Shown: positions 1-5,721 of the stretch, in pieces | Position numbering within the stretch: position 1 is the stretch's first letter | How the letters are laid out: every line of letters starts with the position of its first letter | Assembly (NCBI GenBank): GCA_030667205.1 | Contig: DAOUWH010000106.1 | Coordinates: 1 to 6,234, forward strand | DNA from: Nitrospirota bacterium | Lineage (GTDB): Bacteria > Nitrospirota > Thermodesulfovibrionia > Thermodesulfovibrionales > JdFR-86 | Length of the DNA: 6,234 nt | Reading direction: 5' to 3' | Notes under the pieces: model-generated | What the model was told of the DNA's origin: nothing | The model's database searches: none | What the model saw: only the letters and a program-made list of their open reading frames with translations | Translations under genes and position numbers: made by a program

Positions 1-4
1 CCCG

Positions 5-979
5 CTAAGCGATTGCGCCTATTCATGTGGAGCCCTGGCCCGCGGTGCAGCCGAAACAGTGCTCGTCAACCGCTATCTTCCTGCGGGAGAGCTTTGAATA
101 ATCTAATTCGCTGATGCGCCTTGGGCAGCTCTCATCCACCGGGAGCCCGAGCACGAGGTTGAAATCGCAGTCATAAAGTGTGCCGTCCCAGCCCACGCTT
201 ATGAGGTGCCTGCACATCAACCCGTCGAGAGTGGCAGGGTTAAATGCGGTTGTGAGCGTCTCTATGTATTTATCGACGTTGCCCGTGAGCCTTAAAAAAT
301 CCCTGAAACGGCCAATGGGCATGTTAGCAAACGTATAAAGTTCATTAAAAGATATGCCGAAGTTTTTCTTGAGCTCCCTATTGTACTCTTCTTCAAGCGT
401 CTCCTGCCCGGGAGGCAGGAACGCACCCTGGGGGTTGTAGACGAGGTTCAGAGTCCCTCCCCCCTCAACGCCATAGCCCAGGCGGTTGAGCTTTTCAATG
501 GCTTTTATGCTCTTTTTAAAGGTCCCTGCACCCCTCACCCTGTCCACACCGCTTTCGATGTAGTAAGGTAGCGAGGCGACGACCTCGACGCCGTTTTCCG
601 CGTAAAACTCCGGCAGGTCCTCCATGCCCTTTTCGAAAAACGTTGTCAGGTTGGTCCTGACCATCACCCTCCGGCCAAGCTCTCTCGCCTGGCGCACCAT
701 GTAGCGGAAATGGGAGACAAGCTCCGGGGCCCCGCCGGTAAGGTCAAGCGTGGGAATGTCGTTTTCGCCGAGCACCGAAAGCACTTCTTTCACTGTCTTT
801 TCTTCCATCAGCTCTTTTCTTTCAGGGCCTGCCCCCGCATGGCAGTGCTTGCAGGACATGTTGCAGAGGAAGCCGAGGTTTACCTGCAGTATCTCAATAC
901 CGGTGGCCTTTAAAGGCTCACCCAGGTGGGCGAGGACCTTCTCCTGAAAACCATGAACTGCTACTGCTTCCGGGCCCAT
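5..979 (-). CDS. arsS: ArsS-family radical SAM protein, probable selenoprotein (UGA read through)
   Basis: This is a radical SAM enzyme of the family named for arsenosugar biosynthesis (ArsS), which is thought to join a 5'-deoxyadenosyl group to dimethylated arsenic. The 4Fe-4S/SAM motif CNMSCKHC gives C39, C43 and C46, followed by a GGAP motif near residues 82-85. The C-terminal Cys-rich domain shows MCRH (C256), DCDFN (C271), C285 and HCFGCTAGQGS (C308, C311). The conventional reading stops at UGA (complement 23-25) after 318 residues. Family members, as I recall them, continue GSS-Cys/Sec-GGAL. Here the codons after UGA read I-G-A-I-A and then UAG, so I extend the protein to 324 residues with Sec319. 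The ATG at 979 is one base after a small ORF and has no strong Shine-Dalgarno of its own, so coupled translation is likely. The N-terminus has the usual length before the first Cys. Family assignment is firm. The substrate is inferred, and no arsM partner is in the window. Confidence 0.85.
23..25 (-). other. In-frame UGA, probable selenocysteine codon of arsS
   Basis: The UGA falls at residue 319, eight positions after C311 of the CFGC motif, where the family carries Cys or Sec. Six sense-coded positions including the UGA are followed by UAG at complement 5-7. The resulting tail (ST-U-IGAIA) resembles the family ending (SS-C-GGAL). Some ArsS-type proteins are annotated as selenoproteins, from general knowledge. 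The needed SECIS hairpin would lie mostly beyond the window edge, so it cannot be confirmed here. Confidence 0.7.
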
Positions 980-980
980 G

Positions 981-1061
981 TTACAGCGAGACCTTTTCCA
1001 CCGAATTACAGGCCTGGATGCCGTGTATGAGCGATGCCCCGCCCCTGTAATAGTCTCCCAT
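981..1061 (-). CDS. Small ORF (26 aa) coupled to arsS
   Basis: This ORF starts at ATG (complement 1059-1061), begins MGDYYRGGASLIHGIQ, contains one Cys (residue 18), and ends ...EKVSL with TAA at complement 981-983. A perfect AAGGAGG lies at complement 1071-1077, nine bases before the start, making it the best ribosome site on this side. The stop is one base before the arsS ATG, which lacks a clear Shine-Dalgarno, so ribosomes finishing this ORF could restart on arsS. I do not recognise the peptide. It has no evident signal or membrane segment. It could be a leader that sets arsS translation, a short functional peptide, or the remnant of a longer gene. It is not a missing arsS N-terminus, since arsS already has its normal N-terminal length and its own frame. 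Confidence 0.45.
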   Translation of the reverse strand: MGDYYRGGASLIHGIQACNSVEKVSL

Positions 1062-1070
1062 TGTCGCCAA

Positions 1071-1077
1071 CCTCCTT
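1071..1077 (-). promoter_or_regulatory. Ribosome binding site of the small ORF upstream of arsS
   Basis: The minus strand reads AAGGAGG, a perfect match to the anti-Shine-Dalgarno, nine bases before the ATG at 1061. It fixes the start of the 26-codon ORF rather than that of arsS, whose ATG is over 90 bases further on. Confidence 0.6.
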
Positions 1078-1126
1078 GATTTACATTACATTATTGCCCC
1101 GGGGAAACCCTCCCGCGCTAATTAAA

Positions 1127-1155
1127 TTTATACCACACTCCGGGGCCGGAAACAA
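1127..1155 (-). promoter_or_regulatory. Candidate sigma70 promoter for the small ORF and arsS
   Basis: On the minus strand, TTGTTT (complement 1150-1155) is followed after 17 bases by TATAAA (complement 1127-1132). The -10 matches five of six consensus bases and the -35 only three of six. Transcription would begin near 1120, giving a leader of about 60 nt to the small ORF. The A+T-rich patch 1119-1132 stands out in this G+C-rich sequence. This is a motif match only. Confidence 0.4.
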
Positions 1156-1209
1156 ACCAATAAAACACATCCCCATGTCCAGGCCGGACCTGAGCGTTTC
1201 TACCGTAGG

Positions 1210-1236
1210 TTGTAAAGTTTCAATTCCTCTTTACAA
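1210..1236. promoter_or_regulatory. Perfect 8-bp inverted repeat at the -35, candidate operator
   Basis: TTGTAAAG (1210-1217) and CTTTACAA (1229-1236) are perfect inverted copies separated by 11 bases, with half-site centres 19 bp apart, close to two helical turns. The right arm covers the -35 element TTTACA (1230-1235). This arrangement suits a dimeric repressor that blocks RNA polymerase at the tal operon promoter. No regulator gene lies in the window, so the binding protein is unknown. An RNA hairpin role is unlikely, because the element lies upstream of the inferred transcript start. Confidence 0.5.
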
Positions 1237-1257
1237 GCCAAATTATTCTGCTACAAT
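1230..1257 (+). promoter_or_regulatory. Candidate sigma70 promoter of the tal-gnd-zwf-pgl operon
   Basis: TTTACA (1230-1235), a 16-base spacer and TACAAT (1252-1257) each match five of six consensus bases. Transcription would start near 1264, giving a leader of about 100 nt before the tal ATG. It is the best promoter-like pair found on the plus strand upstream of the operon. Confidence 0.55.
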
Positions 1258-1364
1258 CGGGCTAAGGGGCCGGGGTAAGAGAGCCTCGCATTGCATCCCT
1301 ACGGAAACCAGACGGCGGACCGGACGGCTTCCGGGTGCAAGAACTTCGAAAAGGGAGATTAAAA
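1258..1364 (+). other. 5' leader of the tal operon with Shine-Dalgarno
   Basis: This leader of about 100 nt holds no convincing ORF. A short hairpin CCGGA-N5-TCCGG lies at 1320-1334, upstream of the Shine-Dalgarno AAGGGAGA (1351-1358), which is six bases before the tal ATG. I see no riboswitch that I can name and no leader peptide. In the rest of the 980-1364 gene gap I find only the promoters, inverted repeat and small ORF listed separately. Confidence 0.4.
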
Positions 1365-2501
1365 ATGGGCGACAACGCGGTGATGGGACTTGCCAAGCTC
1401 GGGCAATGCGTCTGGCTCGATACCCTGAGCAGAGGGCTGATCGAATCCGGAGAGCTTTCCCGCCTTGCGGGGGTAGACGGCGTAAGCGGGGTCACCACCA
1501 ACCCCTCCATCTTCCAGAAGGCAATCAGCGGAAGCGCCGATTATGACGAGGCCCTAAAAAAACTTATACAGGAAAACTATACCGACCCCAAGGAGCTCTT
1601 CTTCAGCCTCGCGATAGAGGACGTGGGCGCCGCGGCCGACACCTTAAGGCGCACATACGCCACCAGCGGAGGACAGCACGGCTTCGTAAGCATAGAGGTC
1701 TCGCCCGACCTTGCCCACGACACCAAGGCGACCATTGCCGAGGCCAGATGGCTGTTCTCCACACTCGGCAGAAAAAACATCATGGTCAAGGTGCCGGCAA
1801 CCAGAGAGGGGCTTCCGGCCATCGAGCAGCTTACCGCCGACGGCGTAAACGTAAACGTCACGCTACTGTTCTCGGTCAAGCGCTATGAAGAGGTCGTCGA
1901 GGCATACCTCAGGGGGCTTCAGCAGAGGGTCAGCCAGAACCATGCGGTTAACGAGATCACTTCGGTGGCAAGCTTCTTCGTCAGCAGGGTGGACACTTTC
2001 GTCGACAGGCTCCTGGAGGAACTCATCGAAGGCACTGCCTCTGAAGCGGAAAAGGAAAAGCTAAAAGGCCTTATGGGCAGGGCCGCGGTAGCAAACGCGA
2101 AGCTTGCGTACCGCCTGGGTGAGCAGATAAAGGCGGGCAATCGTTTCAAGGGCCTCGCGGGACAGGGCGCCCGCCCCCAAAGGCTCCTGTGGGGGAGCAC
2201 GGGCACAAAAAATCCCGCATACAGCGACATCAAATACGTCCAGGAGCTTATAGCGCCGGAGACCGTCAACACCATGCCGCTTGACACCATTAAGGCCTTC
2301 ATGGACCACGGCGAGCCGAGGGTGACCATCCGGGACGACATCGACTCCGCCGAGGGGCTTTTAAAAGAGCTGCGCTCTCTGGGCATAGACATCGAGGAAG
2401 TGGCGAAGAGGCTTGAGGAGCAGGGCGTGAGGCTGTTTTCGGATGCGTACTTCGCCCTGCTCGGTGAGATTGCGAAAAAGAGAGATAAATTCCTTCTATA
2501 A
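1365..2501 (+). CDS. tal: Transaldolase (long, mycobacterial type)
   Basis: Transaldolase moves a dihydroxyacetone unit from sedoheptulose 7-phosphate to glyceraldehyde 3-phosphate, giving erythrose 4-phosphate and fructose 6-phosphate, in the cytoplasmic non-oxidative pentose phosphate pathway. The 378-residue product shows WLDTLSR near the N-terminus, GVTTNPSIFQKAI (about 42-54), and IMVKVPAT with the Schiff-base Lys at about residue 142. It also has ASFFVSRVDTFVD and the C-terminal LWGSTGTKNP and NTMPLDTIKAF signatures. These features and the length match the long transaldolase type seen in Mycobacterium, rather than the roughly 317-residue E. coli TalB type. I chose ATG 1365 because AAGGGAGA sits six bases upstream. 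A GTG at 1335 is in frame but adds ten residues that overlap this ribosome site. It is the first gene of the operon, 33 bases before the dehydrogenase gene. No transketolase or fused phosphoglucose isomerase is present. Confidence 0.95.
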   Translation: MGDNAVMGLAKLGQCVWLDTLSRGLIESGELSRLAGVDGVSGVTTNPSIFQKAISGSADYDEALKKLIQENYTDPKELFFSLAIEDVGAAADTLRRTYATSGGQHGFVSIEVSPDLAHDTKATIAEARWLFSTLGRKNIMVKVPATREGLPAIEQLTADGVNVNVTLLFSVKRYEEVVEAYLRGLQQRVSQNHAVNEITSVASFFVSRVDTFVDRLLEELIEGTASEAEKEKLKGLMGRAAVANAKLAYRLGEQIKAGNRFKGLAGQGARPQRLLWGSTGTKNPAYSDIKYVQELIAPETVNTMPLDTIKAFMDHGEPRVTIRDDIDSAEGLLKELRSLGIDIEEVAKRLEEQGVRLFSDAYFALLGEIAKKRDKFLL

Positions 2502-2523
2502 AATATGATAAGCTGTTAAGATC

Positions 2524-2528
2524 GGAGG
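2524..2528 (+). promoter_or_regulatory. Ribosome binding site of the 6-phosphogluconate dehydrogenase gene
   Basis: GGAGG is placed six bases before ATG 2535, in the 33-base gap after tal. It fixes the start. No promoter or terminator fits convincingly in this gap, which supports co-transcription with tal. Confidence 0.7.
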
Positions 2529-2534
2529 CTTACG

Positions 2535-3464
2535 ATGCAGGTTGGGATGATAGGTCTTGGCAGAATGGGCATGAACATGGCCCGGAGGCTACTCAGGGGC
2601 AGACACAGGGTCGTGGCCTACAACCGCACTCCCGAGAAGGTCAAGGAAATAGTAAAAGAGGGCGCCACAGGCGCCTATACCATCGAAGAGCTTGTCCAGA
2701 AACTCAAGCCCCCCCGCGTGCTCTGGATAATGCTTCCTGCGGGAAAACCCGTGGACGATACTATCAAGAAGCTTATGATACTCCTTGCCAGAGGCGACAT
2801 CATCGTGGAGGGTGGAAACAGCTATTACAAGGACGACATCCGCCACGCCATGGAGCTCAAACATGAAGGGATCGACTATGTCGATGCCGGGGTAAGCGGC
2901 GGCATATGGGGGCTGAAGGCGGGCTACTGCCTGATGCTCGGCGGAGAGAAAAATGCCTACACGAAACTCGTTCCACTGTTGAAAACCCTCGCGCCCAGGG
3001 ACGGTTATCTGTACTGCGGCACGGCAGGGGCCGGACACTTCGTAAAGATGGTGCACAACGGCATCGAATACGGGATGATGTCGGCCTACGGCGAGGGGTT
3101 CGAGATACTTAACGCCTCGCCTTACGCCGGGGGGCTTGAGTACTCGAAGGTCGCGCACCTGTGGAACCAGGGAAGCGTCATTCGCTCCTGGCTCTTAGAG
3201 CTTGCCGAGGACGCCTTTAGGCGTGACGGCACCCTCTCGGGGCTGGAGGCATACGTCGAGGACTCCGGCGAGGGGCGCTGGACCGTGCAGCAGGCAGTGG
3301 AGTCGGCAGTGCCCGCCCCGGTAATCACCGCCTCGCTGTACCAGCGTTTCCGATCCCGCGATACGGAGTCCTTCTCCGACAGGCTGCTTGCCGCCCTCCG
3401 GGACGAGTTCGGCGGCCACGGCGTCAAAGCCAGGAAGAAGGCCCCTAAAAAGAAGCGCAAATGA
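2535..3464 (+). CDS. gnd: 6-phosphogluconate dehydrogenase, decarboxylating, short form
   Basis: This enzyme oxidises and decarboxylates 6-phosphogluconate to ribulose 5-phosphate and CO2, the last step of the oxidative pentose phosphate pathway. The 309-residue protein has a Rossmann start GLGRMG (7-12) and YNRT after the second strand (29-32). It then shows GGNSYYKDD (93-101), DAGVSGGIWGLKAGYCLMLGG (117-137) and HFVKMVHNG with catalytic K171, H174 and N175. A C-terminal part with GRWTVQQAVE and PAPVITASLYQRF follows. The length marks it as the short, about 300-residue class rather than the 470-residue E. coli type. The Asn-Arg after strand two, instead of an acidic residue, suggests NADP+ preference, an inference only. 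The last 12 residues (298-309) are mostly Lys and Arg, beyond the usual fold. GGAGG at 2524-2528 precedes the ATG by six bases. Its TGA overlaps the zwf ATG as ATGA. Confidence 0.93.
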   Translation: MQVGMIGLGRMGMNMARRLLRGRHRVVAYNRTPEKVKEIVKEGATGAYTIEELVQKLKPPRVLWIMLPAGKPVDDTIKKLMILLARGDIIVEGGNSYYKDDIRHAMELKHEGIDYVDAGVSGGIWGLKAGYCLMLGGEKNAYTKLVPLLKTLAPRDGYLYCGTAGAGHFVKMVHNGIEYGMMSAYGEGFEILNASPYAGGLEYSKVAHLWNQGSVIRSWLLELAEDAFRRDGTLSGLEAYVEDSGEGRWTVQQAVESAVPAPVITASLYQRFRSRDTESFSDRLLAALRDEFGGHGVKARKKAPKKKRK

Positions 3465-5011
3465 ACATGGCTGACAAAAAGCTTCAGGTCCGGGGGAAGG
3501 TCCTGACCCCCGAAACGGTTGAATGCGAAATCGAAGTGCCAAACCCCTTCTGCCTGGTAATATTCGGCGCCTCGGGGGACCTGACAAAAAGAAAAATAGT
3601 ACCCGCCGTCTATCGTCTATACCGGAACGGATTTCTGCCTGAGGGCTTCTTCGTCCTCGGCACCGCAAGAAGCCCGATGAGCGACGAGGACTTTAGAGAC
3701 CAGATGCTCGATGCGGTAAAGCAGGCCTTCCCGGATGATTTCAGCCAGAACGTATGGGACAAATTCGCAGAAAAGCTCTGCTACTGCAACATCGATTATT
3801 CCGACGCGGGCACCTACGGCGCGATAAAGGACAGGCTTGAGCCGCTTGAGAAGAAATTCCGGACAGGTGAAAACCGCATCTTCTACCTGGCCGTCCCTCC
3901 CGGGATATATGAGTCCGTAATATTGAACATAGGAGAGTCCCGCCTCTCGGAAGAGCAGTCCGGCTACTCGCACGTGGTAATCGAAAAACCCTTCGGCAGG
4001 GACACCGACTCGGCAAGGAGCCTCAATTCGGCACTTGGAAGGTCTTTCTCCGAGAGGCAGATCTACCGGATGGACCACTACCTTGCGAAGGAGACCGTCC
4101 AGAGCATTCTCATCTTCCGGTTCGCAAACTCGATATTCGAGCCCCTCTGGAACCGCCGCTACATAGACCACGTGCAGATAACAGTGGCCGAGACCCTCGG
4201 CGTGGAGCACAGGGCCGGCTACTACGAGCACGCCGGGGTGCTGAGGGACATGTTTCAAAACCACATCTTCCAACTCCTGGCCCTCACGGCCATGGAGCCG
4301 CCATCGGTCTTCGAGGCCGACAGGGTAAGGGACGAAAAAGTTAAGGTCTTCCGCTCGATAAGGCCCTTTCCTATCGACAGCGCCGGGGAGCACGCCGTGC
4401 TCGGGCAGTACGGAAGCGGCGCCATCGACGGCGCGGAGGTCCTCGGCTACAGGGGCGAGCCCGGCGTAAGCCCGGCCTCAAACACCCCCACCTTCGCCGC
4501 CCTCAAGGTCTTCATAGACAACTGGAGATGGAACGGCGTGCCCTTCTACCTGCGCTCGGGCAAGAGGCTCCCAAAGCGGGAGGCCGCCATATCCATCCAC
4601 TACAAGCCCGTGCCCCACATGATGTTCAAGGGCATCATAGAAGATCACATAGAGCCCAGCACCCTTGTGCTGAGGTTACAGCCCGACGAGGGCATAACCC
4701 TGGAGTTTCAGACCAAGGCCCCGGGGGGCAAGCTCTGCCTTAACAAAGTTCTCATGGATTTTTCATACCAGACCGTGTTCACTTTCGAGGCATACGAAAG
4801 GGTCCTTCTGGATTGCATGCAGGGCGACCAGATGCTCTTCGTAAGAGAAGACGGGGTGGACGCCACCTGGAGTCTCCTGACTCCCCTTATCGAGAAGCTC
4901 GAGTCGGAGGCAGGGCGCCTGAGGTTTCCGAATTACGCCTCGGGCTCCGAGGGTCCCGCCGAGGCGGTAAAACTCATCGAGGCCGACGGGCGGAAATGGC
5001 GGCCCATCTGA
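3461..5011 (+). CDS. zwf: Glucose-6-phosphate 1-dehydrogenase
   Basis: Zwf oxidises glucose 6-phosphate to 6-phosphogluconolactone with reduction of NADP+ (or NAD+), the entry step of the oxidative pentose phosphate pathway. The 516-residue protein has the dinucleotide-binding GASGDLTKRK (36-45) with GTARSPMSDEDF after it, then VVIEKPFGRD (172-181). The substrate motif RMDHYLAKE (203-211) follows, with D205, H206 and K210. AGYYEHAGVLRDMFQNH places the catalytic base at H268, and NWRWNGVPFYLRSGKRLPKR lies further on. The motif normally reads DHYLGKE. Ala in place of Gly is a mild variant. Length is close to the usual 480-510. The ATG at 3461 overlaps the preceding TGA (ATGA), indicating coupled translation. 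ATG 3467 is an alternative start two codons later. No strong Shine-Dalgarno is seen, but the upstream stretch is rich in A and G. Confidence 0.96.
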   Translation: MNMADKKLQVRGKVLTPETVECEIEVPNPFCLVIFGASGDLTKRKIVPAVYRLYRNGFLPEGFFVLGTARSPMSDEDFRDQMLDAVKQAFPDDFSQNVWDKFAEKLCYCNIDYSDAGTYGAIKDRLEPLEKKFRTGENRIFYLAVPPGIYESVILNIGESRLSEEQSGYSHVVIEKPFGRDTDSARSLNSALGRSFSERQIYRMDHYLAKETVQSILIFRFANSIFEPLWNRRYIDHVQITVAETLGVEHRAGYYEHAGVLRDMFQNHIFQLLALTAMEPPSVFEADRVRDEKVKVFRSIRPFPIDSAGEHAVLGQYGSGAIDGAEVLGYRGEPGVSPASNTPTFAALKVFIDNWRWNGVPFYLRSGKRLPKREAAISIHYKPVPHMMFKGIIEDHIEPSTLVLRLQPDEGITLEFQTKAPGGKLCLNKVLMDFSYQTVFTFEAYERVLLDCMQGDQMLFVREDGVDATWSLLTPLIEKLESEAGRLRFPNYASGSEGPAEAVKLIEADGRKWRPI

Positions 5012-5721
5012 AGACCAACATGCATGTATCGAGCGGCCTCGGGGCCATGAGCCTCCATGCCGCCGGGCTTTTTAGTCACTTGGCAAAGGAGGCCATCAGA
5101 GCTAAGGGGTCCTTTACCGTAGCCCTCTCCGGCGGCTCAACGCCGCTTAGGCTCTACGCCCTGCTTGCCGCCGAGCCCTACCGTTCGGACATCGAATGGC
5201 CCCGCGTTGAGCTGTTCTTCGGCGACGAGCGCTGCGTGCCCCCCGAGCACGCCGACAGCAATTTCAAATCAGTAAACGAAGCCCTCCTCTCACATGTCCC
5301 GGCAAAGGCCCACAGGATACATGGAGAGCTTCCCCCCGAGGAGGCCGCCCTCCGCTACGAAGAGGATATCCGGAGGGCCTTCGGAGGCGAAGAAGGCCCT
5401 CCGGTCTTCGACCTCGTGCTCCTTGGCGTAGGCGCCGACGGACATACGGCGTCGCTTTTCCCGGGCACTGATGCCCTCGGCGAGACCGAAAGGCTTGCCG
5501 TAGCCGTATATGTGGAGAAGCTTGAGAGCTGGCGCGTGACCCTCACGCTTCCGGTGCTGAACGCCGCAAAAAAGGTCTTCTTTCTCGCCTCGGGGGTCTC
5601 GAAGGCCGAGGTGGTTCGTAGCGTCCTAAAGGGCAAGGGGAATTACCCCGCAGGCATGGTGAGACCCGCAAGCGGCGAGGTGCTGTGGCTTCTGGATACC
5701 GCAATCGCCGAGAAACTTTGA
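4996..5721 (+). CDS. pgl: 6-phosphogluconolactonase (DevB/SOL type)
   Basis: Pgl hydrolyses 6-phosphogluconolactone, the Zwf product, to 6-phosphogluconate, the Gnd substrate. Read from ATG 4996 it is 241 residues, normal for the DevB/SOL family that shares the glucosamine-6-phosphate isomerase fold. Motifs in order are ALSGGSTP (43-50), FFGDERCVPPEHADSN (74-89), GVGADGHTASLFPGT (144-158) with the catalytic-region Asp and His, and TLTLPVLNAAKKVFFLASG (182-200). ATG 4996 overlaps the end of zwf by 16 bases. ATG 5020, just after the zwf stop, is also possible and would shorten the protein by eight residues. Neither has a strong Shine-Dalgarno, so coupling to zwf is likely. It is the last gene of the operon, and no hairpin terminator is visible after it. 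Confidence 0.94.
   Translation: MAAHLKTNMHVSSGLGAMSLHAAGLFSHLAKEAIRAKGSFTVALSGGSTPLRLYALLAAEPYRSDIEWPRVELFFGDERCVPPEHADSNFKSVNEALLSHVPAKAHRIHGELPPEEAALRYEEDIRRAFGGEEGPPVFDLVLLGVGADGHTASLFPGTDALGETERLAVAVYVEKLESWRVTLTLPVLNAAKKVFFLASGVSKAEVVRSVLKGKGNYPAGMVRPASGEVLWLLDTAIAEKL

Noticed and set aside
5..22. Hairpin TAGGCG-CAAT-CGCTTA on the minus strand right after the arsS UGA, as the SECIS element
   Set aside because: The stem is only six pairs with one G-U. Its loop is about ten bases from the UGA and lacks the G/U-type loop of known bacterial SECIS elements. Most of a real SECIS would lie beyond the window, so it neither supports nor excludes Sec.
1142..1273. Direct repeat GGGGCCGG at 1142-1149 and 1266-1273, one near each divergent promoter
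   Set aside because: Eight G+C-only bases recur easily by chance in this composition. The two copies are placed differently relative to their promoters, so no shared regulator site can be argued.
1335..1364. GTG 1335 as the start of transaldolase
   Set aside because: It lies in frame, but the added residues cover the Shine-Dalgarno AAGGGAGA that precedes ATG 1365. Transaldolases of this type start close to the WLDTLSR motif.
1034..1546. Plus-strand reading frame across the intergenic region and into tal
   Set aside because: It has no Shine-Dalgarno, crosses the promoter, inverted repeat and tal start in another frame, and its product is of low complexity and resembles nothing known. It is a composition artefact.
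3446..3456. A-run in the Lys-rich end of the 6-phosphogluconate dehydrogenase gene as a programmed -1 frameshift site
   Set aside because: The run is only five A before G, so the classical A-AAA-AAG heptamer is not formed. A -1 shift would meet TAA at once.
3617..4393. Long minus-strand open frame opposite zwf (258 codons)
   Set aside because: It lies wholly within the well-supported zwf gene. High G+C favours long antisense frames. No ribosome site or recognisable domain is seen.
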